Source: Streptomyces cinnamoneus (lineage in GTDB: Bacteria > Actinomycetota > Actinomycetes > Streptomycetales > Streptomycetaceae). Taken from it: DNA of 64,000 bases. Under the pieces are notes generated by a model. The model saw only the letters and a list, made by a program, of their open reading frames with translations, searched no databases and was not told the origin of the DNA. The stretch spans positions 3,159,001-3,223,000 of the forward strand of contig NZ_PKFQ01000001.1 in the NCBI RefSeq assembly GCF_002939475.1. Direction: 5' to 3'. Positions 32,826 through 41,654 of the stretch are shown here, piece after piece; positions within the stretch are counted from its first letter, which is position 1; the number at the start of each line of letters is the position of its first letter. Position numbers and translations under genes: made by a program.

Positions 32826-34141
32826 CGGTCTACGCCTCCCATCACGGGGTCGATCGACGCGACCGCGACGATCACGTCGGCGACCATGCCGCCTTCGCAC
32901 ATCGCCGCCATCGCCTGGAGGTTGGTGAAGGACGGGTCCCGGAAGTGGACCCGGTAGGGGCGGGTGCCGCCGTCGCTGACCACGTGCACGCCCAGCTCCC
33001 CCTTGGGCGACTCCACGGCCGTGTACGCCTGCCCGGGGGGCACCCGGAAGCCCTCCGTCACCAGCTTGAAGTGGTGGATCAGGGCCTCCATGGAGGTGCC
33101 CATGATCTTCTTGATGTGGTCGAGGGAGTTGCCGAGCCCGTCCGGCCCGAGGGCCAGCTGGGCGGGCCAGGCGATCTTCTTGTCCGCGACCATGACCGGC
33201 CCGGGCTGGAGCCGGTCCAGGCACTGCTCGACGATCCGCAGCGACTGGCGCATCTCCTCCAGGCGGATCAGGAAGCGGCCGTAGGCGTCGCAGGTGTCGG
33301 CGGTCGGCACGTCGAAGTCGTAGTTCTCGTAACCGCAGTAGGGCTGTGCCTTGCGCAGGTCGTGCGGAAGGCCGGCCGAGCGCAGGATCGGGCCGGTCGC
33401 GCCGAGCGCCAGGCAGCCGGCGAGGTCGAGGTAGCCGATGTCCTGCATGCGGCCCTTGAAGATGGGGTTGCCGGTGGCGAGCTTGTCGTACTCGGGCAGG
33501 TTCCTGCGCATCTTCTTCACGAACTCGCGCACCTGGTCCACGGCGCCGGGCGGCAGGTCCTGGGCGAGGCCGCCGGGGCGTACGTAGGCGTGGTTCATGC
33601 GCAGGCCGGTGATCAGCTCGAAGATGTCGAGCACGAGCTCGCGGTCCCGGAAGCCGTAGATCATGATCGTGGTGGCGCCGAGCTCCATGCCGCCGGTGGC
33701 GATGGCCACCAGGTGCGAGGAGATTCGGTTCAGCTCCATGAGCATGACCCGGATGACGCTCGCGCGGTCGGGCACCTGCTCCGCGATGCCCAGCAGCTTC
33801 TCGACGCCCAGGCAGTAGGCCGTCTCGTTGAAGAAGGGCGTCAGGTAGTCCATGCGCGTCACGAACGTGGTGCCCTGGGTCCAGTTCCGGAATTCGAGGT
33901 TCTTCTCGATGCCGGTGTGGAGGTAGCCGATGCCGCAGCGGGCCTCGGTGACGGTCTCGCCGTCGATCTCCAGGATCAGCCGGAGCACGCCGTGGGTGGA
34001 GGGGTGCTGCGGGCCCATGTTGACGACGATGCGCTCGTCGTCGGCCCGCTTGGCGGCCTCGGCGATCTCGTCCCAGTCGCCGCCGGTGACGGTGTAGACG
34101 GCGCCCTCGGTGGTCTCGCGGGGGCTGGTTGGTGTCGACAT
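32822..34141 (-). CDS. nuoD: NADH-quinone oxidoreductase subunit D
   Basis: A 439-residue 49-kDa-type subunit lining the quinone cavity. [51 protein letters not shown] and [20 protein letters not shown] match the family; the conserved HPSTHG histidine and the cavity tyrosine region are present. It is a separate gene from nuoC, unlike the fused nuoCD of E. coli. The start overlaps the nuoC stop by one base. Confidence 0.96.
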   Translation of the reverse strand: MSTPTSPRETTEGAVYTVTGGDWDEIAEAAKRADDERIVVNMGPQHPSTHGVLRLILEIDGETVTEARCGIGYLHTGIEKNLEFRNWTQGTTFVTRMDYLTPFFNETAYCLGVEKLLGIAEQVPDRASVIRVMLMELNRISSHLVAIATGGMELGATTIMIYGFRDRELVLDIFELITGLRMNHAYVRPGGLAQDLPPGAVDQVREFVKKMRRNLPEYDKLATGNPIFKGRMQDIGYLDLAGCLALGATGPILRSAGLPHDLRKAQPYCGYENYDFDVPTADTCDAYGRFLIRLEEMRQSLRIVEQCLDRLQPGPVMVADKKIAWPAQLALGPDGLGNSLDHIKKIMGTSMEALIHHFKLVTEGFRVPPGQAYTAVESPKGELGVHVVSDGGTRPYRVHFRDPSFTNLQAMAAMCEGGMVADVIVAVASIDPVMGGVDR

Positions 34142-35037
34142 CAGCTGTACGACCTCCGCTGGTCCGGAGCCGGGATCTGAGCGCCCTTGTACTCGACGGG
34201 GATGCCGCCGAGGGGGTAGTCCTTGCGCTGCGGGAAGCCCTGCCAGTCGTCGGGCATCATGATCCGCGCGAGTGCCGGGTGTCCGTCGAAGACCAGCCCG
34301 AAGAAGTCGTAGGTCTCGCGCTCGTGCCAGTCGTTGGTCGGATAGACGTCGACGACGGACGGGATGTGGGGATCGGTGTCCGGGGCGCTCACCTCCAGCC
34401 GGATCATCCGGTTGTGGGTGATCGAGCGCAGGTGGTAGACGGCGTGCAGCTCGCGTCCCTTGTCGCCGGGGTGGTGCACTCCGCTCACGCCCGTGCACAG
34501 CTCGAAGCGGAGGGCGGGGTCGTCGCGGAGGGTCCGGGCGACGCGCGGCAGGTGTTCGCGGGCGATATGGAAGGTCAGCTCGCCGCGGTCGACGACGGTC
34601 TTCTCGATCGCGTTCTCCGGGAGGAGGTCCTGTTCCTCCAGCGCGCCCTCCAGCTCGTCGGCCACCTCGTCGAACCAGCCGCCGTAAGGACGGGGGGACT
34701 CGCCGGGCAGCCGTACGGTGCGCACGAGGCGGCCGTAGCCGGAGGTGTCGGCGCCCCGGTCGGCTCCGAACATGCCGCGCCGGACGCCGATCACGTCGCC
34801 GTGGTCGAGCCGCTGGCCGGGCAGGTTCTGGGCGTCGAGCTCCTTGTCCGGGTTGGGCCCGTCGGGGCCCGGGGCGGTCTTGCCGCCCTGGGCGGCCGGC
34901 GCGGCCTCGGGGGGCTTGCGGTCCGCGGCGGCGCCGTTGCGCTTCGGGGGGCCGCCACCGACACCGGTGCCGTTGGCGGCCTTGGTGTCCTTCGGGTCCT
35001 TGCGGTCCTCGGGGCCCTTGGGGTTCGGCTCGCTCAT
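34141..35037 (-). CDS. nuoC: NADH-quinone oxidoreductase subunit C with N-terminal extension
   Basis: A 298-residue 30-kDa-type subunit. The conserved core lies in the C-terminal two thirds and ends in [39 protein letters not shown]. The first ~85 residues are a charged Lys/Asp/Pro/Gly-rich extension ([18 protein letters not shown]) likely to be disordered; it is typical of streptomycete copies. ATG overlaps the nuoB stop. Confidence 0.95.
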   Translation of the reverse strand: MSEPNPKGPEDRKDPKDTKAANGTGVGGGPPKRNGAAADRKPPEAAPAAQGGKTAPGPDGPNPDKELDAQNLPGQRLDHGDVIGVRRGMFGADRGADTSGYGRLVRTVRLPGESPRPYGGWFDEVADELEGALEEQDLLPENAIEKTVVDRGELTFHIAREHLPRVARTLRDDPALRFELCTGVSGVHHPGDKGRELHAVYHLRSITHNRMIRLEVSAPDTDPHIPSVVDVYPTNDWHERETYDFFGLVFDGHPALARIMMPDDWQGFPQRKDYPLGGIPVEYKGAQIPAPDQRRSYS

Positions 35038-35588
35038 CGCAGCAGCCCCTTCATCTCGATCAGGGGCAGGGCCTTGAGCGCGGCTTCCTCCGCCTCGCGC
35101 TCCGCCTCCTCGCGGTGGGCGCCGAGCTTCTCGTTCTGGATCTTCTGGTGGAGCTTGATGATCGCGTCGAGGAGCATCTCGGGGCGGGGCGGGCAGCCGG
35201 GCAGATAGATGTCGACCGGGACGATGTGGTCGACGCCCTGCACGATCGCGTAGTTGTTGAACATGCCGCCACTGGACGCGCAGACGCCCATGGAGATCAC
35301 CCACTTGGGGTTCGGCATCTGGTCGTAGACCTGCCGCAGCACGGGGGCCATCTTCTGGCTGACCCGGCCGGCCACGATCATCAGATCGGCCTGGCGGGGC
35401 GAGCCGCGGAACACCTCCATGCCGAAGCGGGCCATGTCGTAGCGCCCGGCGCCGGTGGTCATCATCTCGATGGCGCAGCAGGCCAGGCCGAAGGTGGCCG
35501 GGAAGACGGACGCCTTGCGCACCCAGCCCGCGGCCTGCTCGACGGTGGTCAGCAGGAAGCCGCTGGGCAGCTTCTCCTCGAGTCCCAT
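35034..35588 (-). CDS. nuoB: NADH-quinone oxidoreductase subunit B (N2 cluster)
   Basis: A 184-residue subunit carrying the terminal N2 [4Fe-4S] cluster. The tandem cysteines [10 protein letters not shown] plus [11 protein letters not shown] and LPGCPPRPE supply the four ligands. Starts at ATG 35588, eleven bases after the nuoA stop. Confidence 0.96.
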   Translation of the reverse strand: MGLEEKLPSGFLLTTVEQAAGWVRKASVFPATFGLACCAIEMMTTGAGRYDMARFGMEVFRGSPRQADLMIVAGRVSQKMAPVLRQVYDQMPNPKWVISMGVCASSGGMFNNYAIVQGVDHIVPVDIYLPGCPPRPEMLLDAIIKLHQKIQNEKLGAHREEAEREAEEAALKALPLIEMKGLLR

Positions 35589-35599
35589 TGCTGTGCCCC

Positions 35600-35959
35600 C
35601 TAGTCCCATTCCAGGCCGCCGCGACGCCATACATAGGCGTAGGCGACGAAGACGGTGAGCACGAAGAGGAGCATCTCCACGAGCCCGAACAACCCCAGGG
35701 AGTCGAAGGTGACCGCCCAGGGATAGAGGAAGACGACCTCGATGTCGAAGACGATGAAGAGCATCGCCGTCAGGTAGTACTTGATCGGGAAGCGACCGCC
35801 ACCGGCCGGCTGCGGGGTCGGCTCGATGCCGCATTCGTAGGCCTCGAGCTTGGCGCGGTTGTACCGCTTGGGCCCGACGAGCGATGCCATGACCACGGAG
35901 AAGATCGCGAAGCCGGCACCGAGGGCTCCCAGTACGAGGATGGGCGCGTAGGCGTTCAC
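35600..35959 (-). CDS. nuoA: NADH-quinone oxidoreductase subunit A
   Basis: A 119-residue three-helix subunit and first gene of the operon. [39 protein letters not shown] match the family including the conserved cysteine and acidic residues. GTG 35959 has GGAGCGAGGAG upstream. A Rex-type operator lies about 112 bases upstream. Confidence 0.96.
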   Translation of the reverse strand: MNAYAPILVLGALGAGFAIFSVVMASLVGPKRYNRAKLEAYECGIEPTPQPAGGGRFPIKYYLTAMLFIVFDIEVVFLYPWAVTFDSLGLFGLVEMLLFVLTVFVAYAYVWRRGGLEWD

Positions 35960-36761
35960 CGCTCCTCGCTCCTTCCAGTCTGTCGACACTGACTGCTGGC
36001 TGACCGGACCCGGCGGGCGCTCCGCCTCGGGAGGGTGGTCACCGCGTGGTCGCCGCGAAGATCGCCAACATGTGAGGCAGTTCACAAGCCCGGTTCGACT
36101 GCATCCTATGCCCGCCGGTCTGTGATCTGCGACACGGCGTACGGCACCACGTTTGTGATCTCCACCACCTGACGAACGATCATTAAGTCGGATGAGCGGT
36201 GATCTTCATACGCGAAGCGGTTGAGTGATCACCAGAGGTGACATTCGGAGGCCCGACCGCTGGTCAAAGGGGGTGAGGCATTATCAAGCCGTGGCGGGTA
36301 CAGGCAAATTGGCGTGATCGACTGTCAACTGATAATGAGCGCCACCCGCTGGGGCGACGGCCGTCAGCGCCGCCTCCCGGGCGGTCCGCCCCGGCGACCG
36401 ACCGACGACGGGGAGGGGTCGGAAGCGTCCGCGGACCCTCGACGGAACGCCGGCTCGCGCTTCGATTCACGAGCGAGGGGGCAGGGCGGCGGTTGCGTGA
36501 GTTGTGCCACGCGCCAAGAGGTTCGGAGTCCGGTTTTGCTGGGTAGCCTCGACGCGCGAGCCGTAAAAGTGATAAGACACGGTCGCCAGCGGTTCGGTGG
36601 GGTCAAACGCCATGCTGGGGAGCCTGTTCGGGTCGCCCGTGCGGGGCGGGGTCGTGACCCCCCTGTGATCAAAAGCCCGAATTCTGAGCCCGTACACGCC
36701 AATTGTGACGCACGCCACTCTTCTTGAACTCAACCTGTGCGTACTGGTAGTCCGTTGTGCC
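35960..36761. other. Long intergenic region between nuoA and the NlpC/P60 gene
   Basis: About 800 bases, less G+C rich than the surroundings, with no credible gene. It contains the nuoA promoter and Rex site, GTGATC repeated at 36122, 36155, 36199, 36225 (here as the palindrome GTGATCAC) and 36314, and a -35/-10-like pair TTGAAC (36724-36729) and TAGTCC (36748-36753), 18 bases apart, directly before the NlpC/P60 start. Confidence 0.6.
36071..36086. promoter_or_regulatory. Rex (redox repressor) operator upstream of nuoA
   Basis: TGTGAGGCAGTTCACA keeps both outer half-sites (TGTGA...TCACA) of the Rex consensus TGTGAACGCGTTCACA known from Streptomyces, where Rex senses the NADH/NAD+ ratio and controls respiratory genes. 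On the minus strand a -10-like TAGGAT lies at 36108-36103, which would put the operator just downstream of the transcription start, a repressing position; no good -35 is visible. Confidence 0.75.
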
Positions 36762-37571
36762 ATGTCCCCGAACGCGCACATAACCAGCCACCGGAAGCCC
36801 CGTCGCACCACGACCCAGTCCTGGGTCGTCCGCACGGGTGTGGCCGGTGGCGTCCTCAGCACCCTGGCCGTGGCCGGAGCGGGTTCCGCCTCCGCCCACG
36901 CCGTCGAGAAGCCGACCGAGGCGACGGTGGAGATGCCCGCGTTCAACGCGGCCATCGCCAACTCGATCGCCGAGAGCGCGGTCGCCACCCAGCAGACCGC
37001 CGACGACTTCGAGGTCCGCGCGCACGTGGACGAGGCCGCGACCCACGCCAAGGCCGACGCCAAGAAGGTGAAGGACGAGGCGGAGCGCAAGGCCGAGGCC
37101 GAGCGGAAGGCCGCCGAGGCCAAGGAGAAGCGCGAGGCCGAGGAGGCCCGCGCCTCCCGCTCCTCCGAGCGCGGCTCCCTGAGCACCGCCTCCACCAAGA
37201 CCACGAAGGCCGCCACCGGCAACGCCGCCTCCCTGGTCGCCTTCCTGGAGGGCCAGCTCGGCAAGGCGTACGTGATGGGCTCCACCGGCCCCAACGCCTA
37301 CGACTGCTCCGGCCTGGTCATGGCCGCGTACAGCCAGATCGGCATCGACCTGCCGCGCGTCTCCGAGGACCAGTCGACGGCCGGCACCCAGGTGGGCCTC
37401 GGCAACCTCCAGGTCGGCGACATCCTCTACTGGGGCCCGGCCGGCAGCGCGCACCACGTGGCCGTCTACGTCGGCGGCGGCAAGTTCATCGGTGCGCAGA
37501 ACCCCAGCACCGGCATCGTCGAGCGCAGCCTGAGCTACTCCCCGCCCACGGGTGCCGTGCGCGTCCTGTGA
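36762..37571 (+). CDS. Secreted NlpC/P60 (C40) peptidoglycan endopeptidase
   Basis: A 269-residue exported cell-wall hydrolase. An N-terminal signal peptide (KPRRTTTQSWVVRTGVAGG, core LSTLAVAGAGSASA, cleavage near AHA) precedes an alanine/lysine/glutamate-rich coiled-coil region (about residues 85-140) and the C-terminal NlpC/P60 domain. The catalytic cysteine is about residue 182 in NAYDCSGLVMAAY and the histidine about residue 234 in AHHVAVYVGGG. The enzyme cuts stem peptides, usually D-gamma-glutamyl-diaminopimelate links. ATG 36762 has no Shine-Dalgarno sequence, and the candidate -10 suggests a leaderless mRNA. A strong terminator follows. Confidence 0.92.
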   Translation: MSPNAHITSHRKPRRTTTQSWVVRTGVAGGVLSTLAVAGAGSASAHAVEKPTEATVEMPAFNAAIANSIAESAVATQQTADDFEVRAHVDEAATHAKADAKKVKDEAERKAEAERKAAEAKEKREAEEARASRSSERGSLSTASTKTTKAATGNAASLVAFLEGQLGKAYVMGSTGPNAYDCSGLVMAAYSQIGIDLPRVSEDQSTAGTQVGLGNLQVGDILYWGPAGSAHHVAVYVGGGKFIGAQNPSTGIVERSLSYSPPTGAVRVL

Positions 37572-37599
37572 CGCCCGACGTCACCGTGTGACAGCTCGA

Positions 37600-37646
37600 C
37601 GAAGGGCCGCCGTTTCCCCCGCTCGGAACGGCGGCCCTTCGGCTTT
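37600..37646 (+). terminator. Terminator of the NlpC/P60 gene
   Basis: Perfect 15-bp inverted repeat (37600-37614 with 37627-37641, 12-base loop) followed by GCTTT, 29 bases after the stop. Confidence 0.88.
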
Positions 37647-37680
37647 CCCCCGTTTCCCCCCGTTCTCCCCCGTTTCCCCC
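37647..37680 (-). repeat. Tandem C-run repeat, G-quadruplex motif on the minus strand
   Basis: Four runs of at least five C (37647-37651, 37656-37661, 37667-37671, 37676-37680) separated by GTTT or GTTCT. The minus strand therefore has four G5 tracts with 4-5 base loops, a strong quadruplex pattern, between two gene ends. Confidence 0.8.
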
Positions 37681-37825
37681 GTTGCCGGCCACCCGCTCGC
37701 GCGGGTGCGCCCAGGTGCCCACCCCCGTAGTTCCCTGGGCGCCCGGTCCCCCGTGCCGGTACTTGGAGTCTGCGGCTCCTCGCCCCTCCGCACAAACCTC
37801 TTCGGCCCGAGGCGAATTCCGACAT

Positions 37826-38239
37826 TCAGGGTGCGCAGCGGAGAGCCGGGGCACCCCGGTGGCCGGTGCAGGGGTCGACGGCCCCCTGGTGGGTGCCGAC
37901 GTGGAGGACGCCGTTCCCGGCGTCGCCGTCCACGGGAGGCGCCGTCGCGGCGCTCTGCTCGTCGATCACGGTGTCGCCCACGGCGCCGGGGCAGACGATC
38001 GCCTCGTGGCCGGCGGTGCCGCTGACGAGGGTCCCGGTCACCACGGTGCCGTCGACGGTGCACGTCACGACGGCGTGCCCGGGCTCCGCCGCGGCCGCCG
38101 CCACCAGCCCGGCGGCGGGCAGCGCGAGCGCCGCGGCCACGAGGGCCAGCCGGACGGCGCGGGGTGGCAACGGGCGCGGAGCCGGGCGGGGCCGGCGACG
38201 ACGTGCGGTTCGCCGGACGGCGGGACGCGGATGCGGCAT
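37826..38239 (-). CDS. Small secreted protein of unknown function
   Basis: A 137-residue open frame with nearly pure G/C third positions, so it is likely real. A very arginine/proline-rich start (about 30 residues) precedes a hydrophobic segment (LALVAAALALPAAGLVAAAA) acting as signal peptide or anchor. The mature part has four cysteines (VTCTVDG, IVCPGAVG, DPCTGH, LRCAP), which suggests two disulfides. GAAGGAAA lies about nine bases before the ATG. No recognised family. Confidence 0.65.
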   Translation of the reverse strand: MPHPRPAVRRTARRRRPRPAPRPLPPRAVRLALVAAALALPAAGLVAAAAAEPGHAVVTCTVDGTVVTGTLVSGTAGHEAIVCPGAVGDTVIDEQSAATAPPVDGDAGNGVLHVGTHQGAVDPCTGHRGAPALRCAP

Positions 38240-38355
38240 CGGTGGATTTCCTTCGCTGGGGGGTGTTTCCGGTCCGTCCTGCTCTTACTGCCACAGAACG
38301 GACTATTCCGATGCTTCCCGCCCAAGGGGGTGCTGAGCGCACACGATGGGGTGGA

Positions 38356-39672
38356 TTAGGGGGTGGTGAAGTTGAGGGTGGTGAGGTCGAGGAGGGCTTC
38401 GGCGGGGGCGAGGAGGCCCTTCTGCGTGGTCATGTTGAGGCTGCTGACCATGCCGACGAGCTCGCCGGTCGCCACGTTGAAGGCGGGCGCCCCCCACAGT
38501 CCCCGCACGAGCTCGCCCTCGACCCGTAGCCAGCTGCCGGTGCGGCCCTTGACCTCCAGCAGGCAGGAGTACGGCCCGGCGGTCTCCGCGTCACGCCCAC
38601 CGCTCGCGTTGACGAGCAGCTGGCTTCCCGGCAGCGGCTGCCTGCCGAGGCGGAGGGCGGGGGTGGGGGCCGTCCACGGCCGGGACAGCCGCAACACCGC
38701 GAGGCCCGGGTACGGCCGGGAGGAATCGGCCACGGGTCCCATCTCCGGGGGGAGGCGCTCGACGACCCGGGCGGGCACGCGGGTGCCGTGCCAGCGGTCG
38801 AGCACCTCGGCCTCGGCGGGCATCACCACCGACGAGAGGGACGCCCACGAGGTCACCACCGTGGTGCGGTCGACGAGCAGCCCGTTGGAGAGGACCCCCT
38901 GGGTGAGGATCGATACGGTCGCGGAGGCGACCAGCTCCTCGTCGACGTTCCAGCCGCCCGCCGTGGTCACGTGGACGTCCCCGTGGATGACAGTGCCGGT
39001 CCAGCCCGCCACGCTGTCGCCTTCAGGCACCACCCCCACGGGCTTCGCGCCCTCGCCCTCGCCCCGGTCGGCCTCGGCCAGCTGGCGTTCGAGCTCCTCG
39101 CACCGCTCCTCCGCCTGCCGGTGCAGCGCCCGGGCCCGCGCCAGCTCTTGCTTGAGCTGCTCGATCTCGGCCCGCAGCTCCACGTGGTCGTCGCCGAGGG
39201 CGCCGGCCTCGGGGCCGAGCGGCCCCGGCCCGGCCTGGAGCTGCATCTGGAGATCCCGGATGCGGTGTTCCCGGTCCCGGAGCGTGTCCTCCAGCCACCG
39301 CTCCCGCGCGGCGACCTTCCGGGCCTGCTGGTCGGCGACGGCCAGCTGCTGTTCCAGCAGCTGGACCTTGTGCGTCGGGCTCTTGCCCGCCTTGAGCGCG
39401 GCGGTGTGCCGCGCGCGCAGCATCTCGGTCGTCTCCGCGGTCGGGACGGTCCCGCGCTCCTCCGCGACGTCGTGCAGGAGGTTGAGGACGAACTCCCACG
39501 ACGGCATCCGCTGCCCGCTGAGGTAGCGGGAGACGGTGGAGGAGTCGTAGCTCCGCCGGGCGGCGTACCGGCGCTCGGAAATGCCAAGCCCCGCGAAAAG
39601 CTCCCGCAACGCCTGCGCGAGCGCGCGCGTCTCGGGCGACAGCCCGTCGCCGAACGGAAGTAACTCCCCCAT
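38356..39672 (-). CDS. Helix-turn-helix / coiled-coil protein with inactive trypsin-like domain
   Basis: A 438-residue three-part protein. Residues about 12-65 look like an XRE-type helix-turn-helix (ISERRYAARRSYDSSTVSRYLSGQRMPS). Residues about 100-205 are a long coiled coil. From about 225 a trypsin-like fold follows (ATVSILTQG, NGLLVDRTTVVTSWASL, YPGLAVLRLS, GELVGMVSS). All three catalytic positions are changed: the usual TAAH histidine is in TSWAS (about Ala277), the usual DLALL aspartate is PGLAVL (Gly323), and GxSGxP is GLWGAP (Trp393). It should therefore bind rather than cut. Family knowledge: Streptomyces conflict and signalling proteins often carry trypsin-like domains. Function here is unknown. 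Start ATG 39672 has AAGGGGGA upstream. Confidence 0.8.
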   Translation of the reverse strand: MGELLPFGDGLSPETRALAQALRELFAGLGISERRYAARRSYDSSTVSRYLSGQRMPSWEFVLNLLHDVAEERGTVPTAETTEMLRARHTAALKAGKSPTHKVQLLEQQLAVADQQARKVAARERWLEDTLRDREHRIRDLQMQLQAGPGPLGPEAGALGDDHVELRAEIEQLKQELARARALHRQAEERCEELERQLAEADRGEGEGAKPVGVVPEGDSVAGWTGTVIHGDVHVTTAGGWNVDEELVASATVSILTQGVLSNGLLVDRTTVVTSWASLSSVVMPAEAEVLDRWHGTRVPARVVERLPPEMGPVADSSRPYPGLAVLRLSRPWTAPTPALRLGRQPLPGSQLLVNASGGRDAETAGPYSCLLEVKGRTGSWLRVEGELVRGLWGAPAFNVATGELVGMVSSLNMTTQKGLLAPAEALLDLTTLNFTTP

Positions 39673-39786
39673 CGCGTGCTTCCCCCTTGCTGCCAGGCGG
39701 CGTGGCAGCACCGCTGCGCCTGCCGCAGCACGTCCGTCCCCGCCGACTCTGATGTCGTACACCACGGACAACGGAAAAGGGTGCCA

Positions 39787-39954
39787 ATGAGCAACGACGG
39801 ACGTGCAGTTCACGACCTCATCGTCTTTCTCGCCGTGCTCGCGACGGGCACGGTTCTGGTCGCGCTGGGGGTCGCGCCCCAGTCCCTGGCCGCCATCGCC
39901 ATCGCCTTGTCGGGCCTGTACGCGGCCTGGCGGGGCGGCCACCGGGAGCCGTAG
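39787..39954 (+). CDS. 55-residue two-helix membrane protein
   Basis: A small open frame with strong G/C third-position bias, AAAAGGG upstream of ATG 39787, and two hydrophobic segments (LIVFLAVLATGTVLVALGV and SLAAIAIALSGLYAAW) around a short loop, ending in charged residues. It starts 114 bases from the divergent helix-turn-helix/pseudo-protease gene, so they may share a promoter region. No family recognised. Confidence 0.65.
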   Translation: MSNDGRAVHDLIVFLAVLATGTVLVALGVAPQSLAAIAIALSGLYAAWRGGHREP

Positions 39955-39957
39955 CCC

Positions 39958-40383
39958 TCACTGCTCGCGCAGCTCGAACCACACGCGCTTGCCGATGAGT
40001 TCGAGCCCGTCCCAGACGAGACTCACGCCGGAGTCGTAGGAGAGGCCGCGGACGAGCACGAGTCCGCGGCCCCTCTCGTCCCCGGCGCCCGCCTGTCGCC
40101 GGTACGGCCGCCGGCGCACGTCACCGTCCCGCACCCCGATGACGGCGTGCGCCGCGCAGACGGTGACCTCGACGGAGAGGGCGGCCACGCGCGCGTGCTG
40201 CACGACGTTGGTGACGGCGTCGGACACACAGACGCGAGCGTCGTCGATGAGCGCGGGGTGCCCGGTCGCCTCCAGCGCGCCGGTGACGAACTGACGTGCG
40301 AGGCGCGGGGTGGTGACGCTGACGGGCGCGGCCAGCTCGTAGAAGGCGCTGGGCCGGTGGGCGGGTGCGATGGCGGTACACAT
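39958..40383 (-). CDS. RsbW/SpoIIAB-like ATP-binding protein (putative anti-sigma kinase)
   Basis: A 141-residue GHKL ATPase domain alone. The N-box is DAVTNVVQHARV, the G1 box GVRDGDVRRRP and the G2 region GRGLVLVRGL. Such single-domain proteins are abundant in Streptomyces, often beside DUF397 and XRE-DUF5753 genes, as here across the divergent intergenic region. Some family members phosphorylate anti-sigma antagonists; the partner here is not encoded next to it. Ends three bases from the convergent small membrane-protein gene. Confidence 0.85.
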   Translation of the reverse strand: MCTAIAPAHRPSAFYELAAPVSVTTPRLARQFVTGALEATGHPALIDDARVCVSDAVTNVVQHARVAALSVEVTVCAAHAVIGVRDGDVRRRPYRRQAGAGDERGRGLVLVRGLSYDSGVSLVWDGLELIGKRVWFELREQ

Positions 40384-40553
40384 GGGTTGCTCCCAGGGTG
40401 ATCAGCCGATGAGACGCGCACCAATGGGCGTGCCTGGGGCGGCACTTGGGCCTGACGGCCTGCTGCGCGATGTGGGTACGACCGTAGGGGCAACTATGCC
40501 CCGGAGCAAGGTTGTCGCAAGTTCCTGACCCGGACGATGGACCCGTGGCACGG

Positions 40554-40581
40554 TTGGCGCAACACTGAACACCGATAGGGA
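40554..40581 (+). promoter_or_regulatory. Candidate promoter of the DUF5753 regulator operon
   Basis: TTGGCG (40554-40559) and TAGGGA (40576-40581), 16 bases apart, about 20 bases before the start codon. Pattern by eye only. Confidence 0.35.
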
Positions 40582-40599
40582 AGTAGGGAAGAGGGGCCG

Positions 40600-41457
40600 A
40601 TGCCGCCAAGGGAGAACCCGACCGCACGACAGGTGCGCCTGGGCACGGAGCTCCGCAAGCTTCGCGAACGCGCAGGCAAGACGGCCCGCGAGGCTGCCGC
40701 CCGGGTGTCCACGGACCAGGCCAAGATCAGCCACATCGAGGCGGGACGCGTCGGCGTGAGCGAGGAGCGCGTCCGTCGACTGGCGACCTTCTACTCTTGC
40801 AGCGACGAGGCATTGATCGAGGCACTGTGCGCCATCACTCGGGAGCACCGGGGGCAGCACTGGTGGGACGAGTACCGTGGGGTGCTCTCGCCTGGTTTCC
40901 TCGACATTTCCGAGCTAGAGCACCACGCAACCGCCCTTCGCAGCATGCAAACGGTGACGATTCCCGGACTGCTACAAACCGAGGCTTACGCCCGCGCGTT
41001 GTTCGGAAGCGGGATCCCTGAGTTGCCGACCGAGGAGCTGGAAGCCCGCCTCGCCCATCGGATGAGGCGTCAACTTCTCTTGGAGGGGGAGGACCCGCCG
41101 GCCTTCTCGGCGATCATCCACGAGGCGGCCTTGCGGATGAGGTTCGGCGGCGCATCAACAGCGCGAGCGCAGCTCAAATGCCTGATGGCAGCATGTGAAA
41201 GGCCCCGCGTCACCGTTCGCGTGGTCCCGTTCAACAGTGAACGCTTCATCGAAGCCGCCACACAGCCTGTCCTCTATGCGGTCGGGTGCGTGCCACAGCT
41301 CGACACTGTTCAAATCGACAGCGCACTCGGCGGGAGCTTCCTGGACTCCGAAGCCGACCTCGAACGGTATCGAGCTCTCTTCACCGCAGCAGAGCGGGCC
41401 GCACTCTCGCCGGAAGAGTCACTCAAGTTCATCCACCATGTCGCAAGCGAGTCCTGA
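40600..41457 (+). CDS. XRE-family regulator with DUF5753 domain (WhiJ-like)
   Basis: A 285-residue protein. An XRE helix-turn-helix spans about residues 15-70 (LRKLRERAGKTAREAAARVSTDQAKISHIEAGR); the rest is the DUF5753 ligand/effector domain (YRGVLSPGFLDISELEHHATALRSMQ, IPGLLQTEAYARALF, VTVRVVPFNS). Family knowledge: in Streptomyces these regulators work with small DUF397 proteins encoded next to them, as in whiJ and bldB-related loci that affect development and antibiotic production. Codon third positions are noticeably richer in A/T than in flanking core genes, a hint of horizontal origin. The first DUF397 gene follows after 11 bases. Confidence 0.93.
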   Translation: MPPRENPTARQVRLGTELRKLRERAGKTAREAAARVSTDQAKISHIEAGRVGVSEERVRRLATFYSCSDEALIEALCAITREHRGQHWWDEYRGVLSPGFLDISELEHHATALRSMQTVTIPGLLQTEAYARALFGSGIPELPTEELEARLAHRMRRQLLLEGEDPPAFSAIIHEAALRMRFGGASTARAQLKCLMAACERPRVTVRVVPFNSERFIEAATQPVLYAVGCVPQLDTVQIDSALGGSFLDSEADLERYRALFTAAERAALSPEESLKFIHHVASES

Positions 41458-41468
41458 GAGAGTCAGCA

Positions 41469-41654
41469 GTGAGCCAAGAACCGCAATGGCAGAAATCGAG
41501 CTTCTCCGGAGCGAACGGAGAAAACTGCGTCGAGGTCGCGCAACACGGCAGGACCGTCTGGATACGCGAAAGCGACACACCCGAGACAGTACTGGCCACC
41601 AACCCCACAAACGTCCGCGCTTTCCTCCGCAGCCTCAAGGAGCAGCATGTCTGA
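41469..41654 (+). CDS. DUF397 small regulatory protein, copy 1
   Basis: A 61-residue DUF397 protein with the family pattern WQKSSFSGANGENCVEVAQ, then IRESDTP and a C-terminal NPTNVRAFLRSLK. Family knowledge: DUF397 proteins pair with XRE-DUF5753 regulators and modulate them. GTG 41469 lies 11 bases after the regulator stop; its end overlaps the second DUF397 gene by 8 bases. Confidence 0.9.
   Translation: MSQEPQWQKSSFSGANGENCVEVAQHGRTVWIRESDTPETVLATNPTNVRAFLRSLKEQHV

Noticed and set aside
36314..36727. 137-residue frame upstream of the NlpC/P60 gene
   Set aside because: Arginine-rich, no codon bias, overlaps promoter-like sequence.
36240..36761. c-di-AMP (ydaO-type) riboswitch before the NlpC/P60 gene
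   Set aside because: Such elements precede several Streptomyces wall-hydrolase genes, but the conserved GGGGAACC, GGGGTGAATC and CCGTCAGCTAAC-like blocks were not found.
38356..39672. Active secreted trypsin-like protease
   Set aside because: No signal peptide, N-terminal helix-turn-helix, and all three catalytic positions changed.
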